DNA of 64,000 nucleotides from Vampirovibrio chlorellavorus (GTDB taxonomy: Bacteria; Cyanobacteriota; Vampirovibrionia; Vampirovibrionales; Vampirovibrionaceae): assembly GCA_003149345.1 (NCBI GenBank), contig QFWI01000008.1, positions 868,001 through 932,000 of the forward strand, written 5' to 3'. A program made the translations under genes and the position numbers. The notes beneath the pieces were generated by a model, which was given only the letters and a program-made list of their open reading frames with translations, was not told where the DNA came from and did no database searches. Shown in pieces: positions 1-7,537 of this stretch (the stretch's first letter is position 1; the number at the start of each line of letters is the position of its first letter).

Positions 1-1359
1 GCCAGCGTAATCCCCATCCTTGTCGGAATCCGCTGGTTTTTCTTTCAACGTGGGAGGGAAAGCGTTAAATTGACGCCACAGTTCATAGCCTAAAGGAACA
101 CGATCCAGCAAAATCCAGCCGGTGGCTTCCGTACCGGGGCGCAAATAATTGCCCGAGGGCCAAGGCTCATCCTTGCCTGCGGCAATGGACTTGAGATCCG
201 GTTTCACCAGAATGCGATAACGCCCCCTGCCATCATCAACGGCATCCACCACGGCCACTCTGCCACCAAAGGTTCCACTGGCGATCATTGGCCAGCCCGA
301 AAACTGAATCGCCGGCCAGCCTGCAAATTGCAAGCGTACCAACCGCCCTTCGGAAACCAGTGGCACATCCCAGTCGGAAACGTAGAGTTCAACGGCCTGA
401 TCTTTCGTATCTGGAACCACGACGGCCAAAACCTCGCCCTCTGAAACGGTTTCTCCGGAACCCACCTGCAATAAGCGAACCACCTTACCGGTCACGGGAG
501 CCTTGATCTGACGCTGTCCGGTACGCTGCCGAAGATTCTGGATATCAACATTCAGCTTGGCAATATCGCTGACCGTAGAGGCGATAGTTTCCTGAGCGGA
601 AGCCATAGACACCGCCACATTGGCCAAAGCCGCCGCTGTGTCTCCCGAAACTTTGCCTTGATCAAACTGAGCCACCTTGACATCTCGCTGAGAAACGCGA
701 AGCTGGGCCTCGGCCTGCTCCACACCAGTTTGGGCCCGCACCTTGTCCAGATCGGCCAACTCAAAATCCCGCTTGGAACGCAAGCCTTTCTGATAAAGCT
801 CCTTGATTCGGCTGTAATTAAACAGGGCCGTGTCCAGATTTTGTCGGGCAGCGGTCAGTCCTTGCTGGGCCGCCAGAATGCGATCCTGATTTTGACCTAT
901 TTTCTCGCCCGCACCAGGAATAGCGGACTGGCGTGATTGACCCAGGGCGCTCATTTGGCGTTGCAAAGCCACAATGCGAGTTTCAGCGGCGGACTTGCGA
1001 GCCTCCAACGCGGCCCGCTGCGCCTCCAGTGTCTGGATTTGATTGACGTCCAGAAACTTGGGATCAATGTCGACCAAATCGGCAATCAGCTGTCCCGCCT
1101 GAACGGTTTGGCCCTCCATCACATACCATTTTTTTAACCGCCCGGAAATTTGGGCCTCAACGCCCTGAGGGCGCTGCATGGGAGAAAAAACGGTGACTTT
1201 CCCTTTACCAATCACGGTTTGCTGCCAGGGCACGAAAATCAGGGCAACCACCCCCAAAAACAACATGAAGGAAGTCCACAACACCAACCAGCTGAAAAAG
1301 CGAGGCGAAACCAGTTGTTGTTGGGATTGAGAATTCATAAACCCGGTGCGCATGCTCAT
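1..1359 (-). CDS. HlyD-family periplasmic adaptor (membrane fusion) protein, 3' end outside window
   Basis: Adaptor subunit of a type I secretion system, linking the inner-membrane ABC exporter to an outer-membrane channel. Reading the minus strand from position 1359 gives an uninterrupted frame of about 453 codons that runs off the left edge. It has a short cytoplasmic start, one N-terminal transmembrane segment (about residues 24-45, WLVLWTSFMLFLGVVALIFV), a biotinyl-lipoyl-like half (KWYVMEGQTVQAGQLIADL), a long Ala/Gln/Lys-rich alpha-hairpin (about residues 95-260) and the second lipoyl half (APVTGKVVRLLQVGSGETV), which is the usual HlyD order. Its ATG overlaps the TGA of the ABC exporter gene (ATGA), so the two are translationally coupled. 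The C-terminus and the gene that follows are not visible. Confidence 0.9.
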   Translation of the reverse strand, partial: MSMRTGFMNSQSQQQLVSPRFFSWLVLWTSFMLFLGVVALIFVPWQQTVIGKGKVTVFSPMQRPQGVEAQISGRLKKWYVMEGQTVQAGQLIADLVDIDPKFLDVNQIQTLEAQRAALEARKSAAETRIVALQRQMSALGQSRQSAIPGAGEKIGQNQDRILAAQQGLTAARQNLDTALFNYSRIKELYQKGLRSKRDFELADLDKVRAQTGVEQAEAQLRVSQRDVKVAQFDQGKVSGDTAAALANVAVSMASAQETIASTVSDIAKLNVDIQNLRQRTGQRQIKAPVTGKVVRLLQVGSGETVSEGEVLAVVVPDTKDQAVELYVSDWDVPLVSEGRLVRLQFAGWPAIQFSGWPMIASGTFGGRVAVVDAVDDGRGRYRILVKPDLKSIAAGKDEPWPSGNYLRPGTEATGWILLDRVPLGYELWRQFNAFPPTLKEKPADSDKDGDYAG

Positions 1360-3149
1360 TGCCCTCCCAGACTGGAAACCAACTTGGGGAACAGTTCCGA
1401 GAAGCGACTGTTGGGCTGCAAGGATAAAGCATTCAGGGAAGCGGATTCGGCAATCACCCCATCGGCCAGAACCATAATATGATCGGCCCGAATGACCACA
1501 TCGGCGTCATGGGAAATCCCGATGACAGTCCACGGATTGACCGGATCCAGCAGCGTATCCAGAATCTTCAATTTGGTGCATTCATCAATACCAATAAACG
1601 CTTCATCCAGAATCAGCAAATTGGGACGATCCACAATCGCCCGGGCAATCATCAACCGTTGGGTTTGCCCTCTGGACAGGTTTCTTCCGGCACTGATCAG
1701 ACTGGTTTGCAGCCCATTGGGCAAAGCCATGATTTCATCCGTCAACTGGGTGATTTCCAGGGCCCAGTGAATGTCCTCTACCCGAACGTGAGGGCGGCCA
1801 ACCGCGATGTTCTCTTCCACGGTGCCATCAAAAATCTCGTTGCTGTCCCCGACCAAAGCCACCACCTGACGCAAACTGTGCAGATCCAGAGCGCGAACAT
1901 CAAATCCGTTGATGCGTACCACACCCGACTTTGGCTCCAGTAAACCGCACAAAATTTCTGCCAGGGTCGATTTACCGACGCCGCTGGCCCCCACCAAACA
2001 AACCACTTCTCCGGGTTGCAAGGACAAACTCAGGCCCTTCAGAATCTTAGTTTCGGGCTGGCTGTAATCAAAGTAGAGATCCTGACAAATCACATGAGCC
2101 CCGCCTTCCTGACGCGGCATCAAAATGCCCCCTTCGCGCTCCATCGGCAAATCGGTCAGATGTCCAATTTTCTCCACCGAGGTTAGCAGGTCGTACCAGT
2201 CCTGAAACATCATCACCAGTTTATCGGTGGCCGAAATCAAGATCAGAACAACCAACTCTGACGCCACCAACTGGCCCAGGGTTAATTGACGATTAATGAC
2301 CAACCAGCCCCCAATCCCTAAAATACCGGCGCTGGCCACGGCCTGAAAAAAATAATTGGCCGCCACCTGACGAAACAGCACCCGAAAATGGGAATGGCGC
2401 GCCTTGATGTAGTCCACGACCTGCTCATCGGCCTTTTTAAACAAATAACCGGGAACGCCGTCCACTTTGAAGCTGACCTGACAACGGGCCAGCTCCTGGA
2501 GCCATCCGGCAACCCGGTACTTCTGGACAGATTCATCAATACTGGTGTTAACGCCGTTGCGACCCAGCACAAAGGCCATAAAGAGCAGAAAAAAGATGAT
2601 AAACAAGTCAAAACCCAGCAGGATGGGACTGTAAACAGCCATCAATATCAAGCCCACCAAAATCTGAAGAATGGTGGCGGGGCCATCCATGAGTAACTTG
2701 GACATGGCTTTCTGGGCCTGAATGGTATCAAAGAAGCGGTTCATTAATTCTGGCGGATAGTCGGTCATCAGGGCTTTGTGTTGCACAAAGGGCACCTGCC
2801 CCGCCAGTCGCAGGGCCACCCGGGCGAACAAACGCTGTTGTAAAACTTCTACCAGAAAAAACTGGGAAATCCGAAGCAGCCCAATAAACAGCATGCCCAC
2901 AAACAGCAGCGTGGTCAGTACCACCAGGGGCTGCATAAACACCCCCGCCGCAATGGTATTTACCAGGGCCTGAGCGGTTAATGGCACGGCCAGCGTAAGC
3001 AAGCCCGCCAACATGGTGTAAAGCACCAGAATGAGGAGGTCTTTTTTGTCTTCCTTGATAAGAGCACGGAGTCGCTGAAAAGGACTAAGATGCTCGCCCG
3101 CGGAAGAATGGTGACCATTACCAGCGTGATGATGTGAAGCCATAGTCAT
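1356..3149 (-). CDS. Type I secretion ABC exporter (fused permease-ATPase)
   Basis: HlyB/PrtD-type half-transporter, 597 aa, that would energise export of a protein or peptide through the adjacent HlyD-family adaptor. An N-terminal His-rich stretch (residues 5-20) precedes a six-helix exporter membrane domain (about 38-320). The ATPase domain has Walker A GASGVGKST (about 387-395), ABC signature LSRGQ (about 491-495) and Walker B LLILDEAF (about 511-518), where the usual DEP/DEA position is DEA. There is no N-terminal C39 peptidase domain, so it is not a leader-peptidase bacteriocin exporter. The start could also be the ATG two codons downstream (MASHHH). No ribosome-binding site is obvious. 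No substrate gene is recognisable beside it. Confidence 0.9.
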   Translation of the reverse strand: MTMASHHHAGNGHHSSAGEHLSPFQRLRALIKEDKKDLLILVLYTMLAGLLTLAVPLTAQALVNTIAAGVFMQPLVVLTTLLFVGMLFIGLLRISQFFLVEVLQQRLFARVALRLAGQVPFVQHKALMTDYPPELMNRFFDTIQAQKAMSKLLMDGPATILQILVGLILMAVYSPILLGFDLFIIFFLLFMAFVLGRNGVNTSIDESVQKYRVAGWLQELARCQVSFKVDGVPGYLFKKADEQVVDYIKARHSHFRVLFRQVAANYFFQAVASAGILGIGGWLVINRQLTLGQLVASELVVLILISATDKLVMMFQDWYDLLTSVEKIGHLTDLPMEREGGILMPRQEGGAHVICQDLYFDYSQPETKILKGLSLSLQPGEVVCLVGASGVGKSTLAEILCGLLEPKSGVVRINGFDVRALDLHSLRQVVALVGDSNEIFDGTVEENIAVGRPHVRVEDIHWALEITQLTDEIMALPNGLQTSLISAGRNLSRGQTQRLMIARAIVDRPNLLILDEAFIGIDECTKLKILDTLLDPVNPWTVIGISHDADVVIRADHIMVLADGVIAESASLNALSLQPNSRFSELFPKLVSSLGGQ

Positions 3150-3395
3150 TTAGCGAATTGACAAGTAATGCCTATGATAGGTCAATTCAAGTTGACTGAG
3201 CAACCTTTAATTATAACTACAGCCGTAACAAAAACCAGGTTGGCTCCGCATCAAGTCTACTATTCCAGCGGCGTCCTGCTTTAACTCAAGCCCTTTCCTC
3301 TGTAGACAGTAGACCCGTCAAAACAAAGCACCGGTTCAAGCAAAGCGTCACAAGAACTGGCTGTGCCGGTTTAGTATAACCAGTCAAGTTAATGG

Positions 3396-3845
3396 ATGGG
3401 TTTGGAGAGAGCCCAAGCAGGGTGGATAGTGATAGTGGTTAAACCGGCCATCAATATGAATGCCAGGAATGCTCACCCCCGTTTTGGGGCTGATGACAGC
3501 GGGCTTAAGGCCGTGGGTCAGTCCAGACACTACCAGCCCTGGGCGACCGTAGTCAAGCCAAACGGGGATATCGTGGAAATAATAAGTATTTCGGCGTATG
3601 ACAAAAACCAAAACGCCCAAGTTTTAAACACCACCGTCATTCCCGTCGGAGAGAAAACAAAAAACAGGGTGATTGGCGCATTATTGGCGACCACGCTGTG
3701 TCTGGGAGTGGGCGGCTTCCTGCTACCCACCTTGTTTTTCGCAGCCGCTGTCTGCGGCGTCACCGCTGTGGCCTTAATGCTCTCCAAGGGACTGAACAGT
3801 TCGCGGGACAGAAAAGCCGAGATTCAGGAGACAAGCCCTACTTAG
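3396..3845 (+). CDS. Small membrane protein, unknown
   Basis: A 149-codon open frame with no family I recognise. The second half holds two closely spaced hydrophobic segments (about residues 88-127, VIGALLATTLCLGVGG and FAAAVCGVTAVALMLS), followed by a charged tail, so the product is probably a small bitopic or hairpin membrane protein. The first 20 codons are uncertain: an internal ATG at 3456 is an equally good start, and neither has a clear Shine-Dalgarno sequence. Its last 8 bases overlap the end of the convergent DCC-family gene. Coding status rests mainly on the coherent hydrophobic pattern. Confidence 0.55.
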   Translation: MGLERAQAGWIVIVVKPAINMNARNAHPRFGADDSGLKAVGQSRHYQPWATVVKPNGDIVEIISISAYDKNQNAQVLNTTVIPVGEKTKNRVIGALLATTLCLGVGGFLLPTLFFAAAVCGVTAVALMLSKGLNSSRDRKAEIQETSPT

Positions 3846-4221
3846 CGTCTTTCAGGCCACACACTTTGCCATAACAATGCCGGTTGCGGGCAATAAACTG
3901 GTACAGTTTGCCAATTAACCATCGCACCCCAGGCATAAAAGACGCCCAATACAATGGCTTCCCCCACCAAATAAACTGCGAAATATATATCAATGCGTCG
4001 CCGCCGCCGTAAAACCGACCTGACGAGGTTAAAACCCGCATTTCCTTTAGCTCTTGGGCACTCAGCACATGATCGGCGCTAAAGCCCATTCTCTCCTTGA
4101 CCCAACCGGTCTGCAAGGGGAGCGTTTCAAAGCCGCATCGGCTCAGCAGGGGCTGGAACCGTTGATTGAAGTCCAGACACAAGCGGCAATTCGCATCGTA
4201 AAGAACCCATCCTTTAGACAT
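3838..4221 (-). CDS. DCC-family (DUF393) thiol-disulfide oxidoreductase-like protein
   Basis: Small thioredoxin-fold protein of 127 aa. The N-terminus VLYDANCRLC (residues 6-15) matches the DUF393 signature V-x-Y-D-x-x-C-x-x-C, with Ala-Asn where the family usually has Gly-Asp. The conserved later pattern GGDALIYI and the C-terminal RHCYGKVCG Cys pair fit the family, whose members are thought to act on thiols but mostly lack a demonstrated substrate. It is convergent with the small membrane protein at 3396-3845 and stands alone, so context gives no pathway. Confidence 0.8.
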   Translation of the reverse strand: MSKGWVLYDANCRLCLDFNQRFQPLLSRCGFETLPLQTGWVKERMGFSADHVLSAQELKEMRVLTSSGRFYGGGDALIYISQFIWWGKPLYWASFMPGVRWLIGKLYQFIARNRHCYGKVCGLKDAK

Positions 4222-4251
4222 CGTCCATCTCGCCTTAATCGCTAATTTTTA

Positions 4252-4401
4252 ATAGGTAAGTGTCCCTTCACAACAGGCTTGCAAAACTGCGTACTGCTCA
4301 GACAAGCCAAGGAATTGCTTCTGGCAAGATTTGCCAAGCCTTCTTTTTAACTCGCTGTACTCAAACAGTTACAAACGTATTGTGAAGGGGCACTTACCTA
4401 T
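4252..4401. repeat. Long-stem palindromic repeat element, copy 1
   Basis: A 150-bp element. Its outer arms 4252-4273 and 4380-4401 are complementary over all 22 positions (one pair is G-T, i.e. G-U in RNA). Inside is a smaller hairpin (GGCAA-gat-TTGCC, 4323-4335), then TTCTTTTT and the block ACTCGCTGTACTCAAACAG. The same internal order and block recur at 59507-59655. Copies share the core but not the outer arm sequence. No transposase gene lies nearby. It sits between the DCC-family gene and tRNA-Leu. Confidence 0.75.
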
Positions 4402-4615
4402 AATTATTTCACAATCCATCAACCATGATGCCCGGTTTTATAGGGCATCCAGTTTTACAGCATCGACTCCGCTAGCCTTTAAGACCTTTCGGGAGATTGC
4501 CAGTCACTGGGCGTAAAGCGTGGTAATCAACTAAAAGATCAGCCTGCCTCAGACCAGTCTCTCACCAGCACTCAGCCTCGCTAAAACGGCCTCCCAAATT
4601 ACTTTTTCAACCATA

Positions 4616-4671
4616 AAGCCCCTGATACTTTTAAAAAACGAAATTACCGTCTTTAAAACTATCAGAGGCTT
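4616..4671 (-). terminator. Hairpin just downstream of tRNA-Leu, possible terminator/processing stem
   Basis: Arms 4616-4635 and 4652-4671 pair over 20 positions with one mismatch and one G-U, enclosing a 16-nt loop. It begins 9 nt after the encoded CCA end of tRNA-Leu in the direction of transcription. There is no run of T after the stem, so a classical intrinsic terminator is not certain; it could be a 3' processing or stability stem. The stretch 4402-4615 holds nothing else I recognise. Confidence 0.45.
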
Positions 4672-4680
4672 CGAATGAAG

Positions 4681-4764
4681 TGGTGCCGGTGGTCAGAGTC
4701 GAACTGACATGCCTCGCGGCGGTCGATTTTGAGTCGACTGCGTCTACCATTTCGCCACACCGGC
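4681..4764 (-). tRNA. tRNA-Leu (anticodon CAA)
   Basis: The minus strand folds as a class II tRNA. Acceptor arms GCCGGTG and CACCGGC pair perfectly, followed by A and an encoded CCA. The anticodon stem GTCGA/TCGAC encloses loop CTCAAAA, so the anticodon is CAA (reads UUG). A 13-nt variable arm with a GCC/GGC stem fits tRNA-Leu, and the T arm is GTCAG-TTCGACT-CTGAC. The D loop contains TGG. Length is 84 nt including CCA. Confidence 0.97.
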
Positions 4765-4844
4765 TGGGAAACTTAGGAAAATATAACACCCTTGCCCCAG
4801 AGATTCAACCGCCAAAACGAAATCGATCCGAAGTTTACAGTCTG

Positions 4845-5855
4845 TTAAACCTGGCCAATCACCACGGTCACCTCAGAATCAACTTCCTGCAAGGTGATTC
4901 TATCAAAGCCTGCCGCCTGGAGCCACTGTCTGTAGTCATCGCCAGTAAACACATCGCCTTCCGGGGTTGTAATCAGCATATTCACCCCAAAGACCAAGGG
5001 CCAACCCGGCTTGGAACGGGAGTCATCCGGTACGAAGTCAACAATCACCAGACGCCCACCGGATTTTAGTACGCTTTTCAGCTTCTGAAAAGCTTTTTGA
5101 CTGGCCATGGGCCCCAGCATATGACAAATATGGGCCATCACCACAACGTCAAAACGTGCCCCATCCAAATCCATGGCTTCCAAATCCCCTGGCCAGTAAC
5201 GGAAGCGGTCACTCAAGCCATGTTGTTCCACGTAACTCTCCGCCACATGGGTCACTGAAGGAAAATCAAGGACGGTGGCCTGGCTGCCAGCGTCTTTTTC
5301 CAAGAGAGCAATCGACCAAACCGCGGAACCACCCGCCACGTCCAGAATCTCAAGGTTACGATAGGCAGAACCAATCTCCAGAATCTCAGCCAGTTTTTGA
5401 GCAGTGGGATAGTTGGAGACATACAGGCCTTTCACCAGTTCCGAAAAATAAATCTCCAGCTGGGCAAGGCTTTGGGCTCCCCCCACCGGTTGCCCCGAGC
5501 TGACCGCATCGGTCAACATCGACCAATTTTCATACAACCACTTGCAATGATGTACCATCCCCCCAATATAGGTGGGCTCAGGCTTTACCAAAAAGTGGGC
5601 CACATCATCGGGCAAGGTGTACACCCCACGGCCAGAGACGTTTAAAAATCCAATGCCCACCAAACCATTCAGCAGCAGGCGCAAGCCACGCTCACTCAAT
5701 GACAGACGAGCTTGCAAGGCCTCCAGCTGGTTGTCGCCCTCGGCAATGTAACTGAACAAGTCCAGATCAATGGCCGTAAACAAAATCTGGCTGCGCATAA
5801 AGGCGTATAAAGTGTCCTGAATGCGGTCGCTGGTTAGCTGGACTGAAGATTTCAT
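4845..5855 (-). CDS. SAM-dependent O-methyltransferase (COMT/BchU/CrtF-like)
   Basis: Two-domain methyltransferase of the plant-COMT/hydroxyneurosporene methyltransferase superfamily. An N-terminal winged-helix dimerisation domain (SERGLRLLLNGLVGIGFL region) is followed by a Rossmann domain with motif I LEILDVAGGSAVWSIALL and a VVMAHICHMLG stretch after an acidic residue. I chose the ATG at 5855 (MKSSVQL) because GGGGA lies 9 nt upstream; the open frame extends 12 codons further. Homologues methylate small hydroxylated compounds (carotenoids, bacteriochlorophylls, indoles, polyketides), and the substrate cannot be told from sequence. Neighbours (tRNA-Leu, prfA) give no pathway. Confidence 0.82.
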   Translation of the reverse strand: MKSSVQLTSDRIQDTLYAFMRSQILFTAIDLDLFSYIAEGDNQLEALQARLSLSERGLRLLLNGLVGIGFLNVSGRGVYTLPDDVAHFLVKPEPTYIGGMVHHCKWLYENWSMLTDAVSSGQPVGGAQSLAQLEIYFSELVKGLYVSNYPTAQKLAEILEIGSAYRNLEILDVAGGSAVWSIALLEKDAGSQATVLDFPSVTHVAESYVEQHGLSDRFRYWPGDLEAMDLDGARFDVVVMAHICHMLGPMASQKAFQKLKSVLKSGGRLVIVDFVPDDSRSKPGWPLVFGVNMLITTPEGDVFTGDDYRQWLQAAGFDRITLQEVDSEVTVVIGQV

Positions 5856-5932
5856 ACAGTACATTCCCCGAGTAATTGGCCTTCCGGGCAAAAAATTCCC
5901 GAATGGAACGATCTGACAGCGAACTTTTCCGC

Positions 5933-7030
5933 TCAGGAAACTGACGTCTCTGCCAGTTTTTCCATTTTAGCTTGCTGGTCAGCCAAAGCCAACTGATTCA
6001 GTAATTCGCTCAAATCCCCATCAATAACGGGACTCAGAGAAAAATTCTGGCCAATCCGGTGATCCGTCAAACGATCCTGAGGGTAATTATAGGTACGGAT
6101 GCGCTCGCTGCGATCCCCAGTACCAACCTGAGAGCGCCGCAAATCCGTGATTTCTTTTTGCTGCTTTTGCTGCTCCAGGTCAAACAACTTCACTTTCAGC
6201 AAAGCCATGGCTTTTTCCCGGTTTTGCAACTGGCTTCGCTCTTCGGTCATGTGAATTTGAATGCCAGAAGGCTTGTGAAATAGGCGAACGGCGGTTTCCA
6301 CCTTGTTCACGTTCTGTCCACCAGCGCCACCACTGCGGGCGGTGATGATTTCAATGTCTTCCGGGCGAATCTCAATGCTGATGTCTTCCACTTCCGGCAT
6401 GACGGCCACAGTAGCGGCACTCGTATGCACCCGCCCTTGAGACTCGGTAACAGGCACTCGCTGCACCCGGTGGACACCAGACTCGTATTTCAGGGCGCTG
6501 TAAACGTTTTGCCCCTTAATGCCGATGATGACTTCGCTAAAACCGCCGATTTCGTTCTCGGACTTGCTTAAAATACTGGCCTGCCAACCCATGGTGCTGG
6601 CGTAACGCAAGTACATGCGCATTAAATCACCTACAAAGATGTTGGCCTCATCACCACCGGTGCCAGCCCGAACCTCCAGCATAATATCTTTATCATCATT
6701 CGGGTCTTTGGGTAGCAACAAAATCTGCAACCGATGCGCCAAGGCCTCCAGGTGTCCTTCCAAGCGCTGAATTTCACCCTGCAAAAACGCCCTCATTTCA
6801 GAATCGGTTTCGCCCTTGAGCAGTTCCTTTGAATCTGCCAAATCGGTGTTACTCTGCTTCCACTCGTCGAAAACCTCGATGGTGTCTTCCAAAGCGGCCC
6901 GCTTCTTTGAAATGTCCTGCAATTTGTTAGAGTTGGACAATACGGCAGGATCCGACAACATATCCCCAAGCTGGTGATAGGTGACTTCCACCTCTTTCAG
7001 CTTCTCTAATAAACTTTCAAGACCTTTCAT
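5933..7030 (-). CDS. prfA: Peptide chain release factor 1
   Basis: RF1 reads UAA and UAG in the ribosomal A site and triggers hydrolysis of peptidyl-tRNA. Full length (365 aa). The codon-recognition motif is P-V-T in [10 protein letters not shown] (about 193-195), the RF1-type PxT, and the catalytic GGQ is in [10 protein letters not shown] (GGQ 237-239), which the PrmC methylase normally modifies at Gln. The end of rpmE lies 110 nt upstream on the same strand, the common rpmE-prfA order, but an intrinsic terminator lies between them. prmC is not directly downstream; instead there is an O-methyltransferase gene. Confidence 0.98.
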   Translation of the reverse strand: MKGLESLLEKLKEVEVTYHQLGDMLSDPAVLSNSNKLQDISKKRAALEDTIEVFDEWKQSNTDLADSKELLKGETDSEMRAFLQGEIQRLEGHLEALAHRLQILLLPKDPNDDKDIMLEVRAGTGGDEANIFVGDLMRMYLRYASTMGWQASILSKSENEIGGFSEVIIGIKGQNVYSALKYESGVHRVQRVPVTESQGRVHTSAATVAVMPEVEDISIEIRPEDIEIITARSGGAGGQNVNKVETAVRLFHKPSGIQIHMTEERSQLQNREKAMALLKVKLFDLEQQKQQKEITDLRRSQVGTGDRSERIRTYNYPQDRLTDHRIGQNFSLSPVIDGDLSELLNQLALADQQAKMEKLAETSVS

Positions 7031-7080
7031 AACGTGTAAAGCTCAAGCTCTTTCTGCGGTTGTAGGCTCATAAACGGGTA

Positions 7081-7132
7081 AAAACCAAAACGCAACCGAT
7101 TTAACCTGCAAGCAGGGTGGTTCGGTTGCGTT
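7081..7132 (-). terminator. Intrinsic terminator after rpmE
   Basis: On the minus strand an 8-bp stem (CGCAACCG with CGGTTGCG, 7091-7130), extended inside by an AACC/GGTT step, is followed by TTTTGGTTTTT. It lies 8 nt beyond the rpmE stop codon and before prfA, so prfA must have its own promoter in the remaining 50 nt or depend on read-through. Confidence 0.75.
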
Positions 7133-7138
7133 GTAAAA

Positions 7139-7348
7139 CTATTTCTGTTCGGATTTGGCGTAGCGCTTTTTGAACTTCTCAACCCGACCCTCGGTATCCA
7201 TGATTTTCTGGGTACCGGTAAAGAAGGGATGGCAAGCGCTGCAAACGTCCAAACGGATTTCAGACAGCACAGAACCGGTGTCGATGGTGTTTCCACACAC
7301 ACAGGTGGCTTTTACCTTGTTGTATTGAGGGTGGACTGCTTCACGCAT
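7139..7348 (-). CDS. rpmE: 50S ribosomal protein L31 (zinc-binding form)
   Basis: Large-subunit protein at the intersubunit bridge. 69 aa, typical for L31. The zinc-type cysteine pattern is intact: CVCG near residue 16 and CSACHPFFTG near residue 37. TGTQKIMDTEGRVEKFKKRY is the standard C-terminal block. AGGAGA precedes the ATG. The presence of the Cys-containing form leaves open whether a Cys-less paralogue exists elsewhere for zinc starvation. Confidence 0.98.
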   Translation of the reverse strand: MREAVHPQYNKVKATCVCGNTIDTGSVLSEIRLDVCSACHPFFTGTQKIMDTEGRVEKFKKRYAKSEQK

Positions 7349-7537
7349 AAAAATGAATTCTCCTGAGGGGGATGAGCAAAGTAGAATAGTTTCAGCATTT
7401 TAGTTCCCTGAAAACCCAAAATCAAGCATTGGCTCAAAATCAGGCTTTGGTACATTAACCGGCTCACCAAGCGAACGCCCAAGGCAGAACGTAAACCCTT
7501 CCCTTTATTTCCAGGCTTTACAAAGTGAGCGTCCAGC

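Noticed and set aside
3631-3655. CCGTCATTCCCG similar to the start of the dRS3-like repeat
   Set aside because: The second half (GGGAAT) is absent and the stretch lies within an open frame; likely chance.
4331-4516. Small frame with N-S-L-Y-S-N-S-Y-K-R, also found near 59575
   Set aside because: The shared peptide is only the translation of the palindromic repeat element's core.
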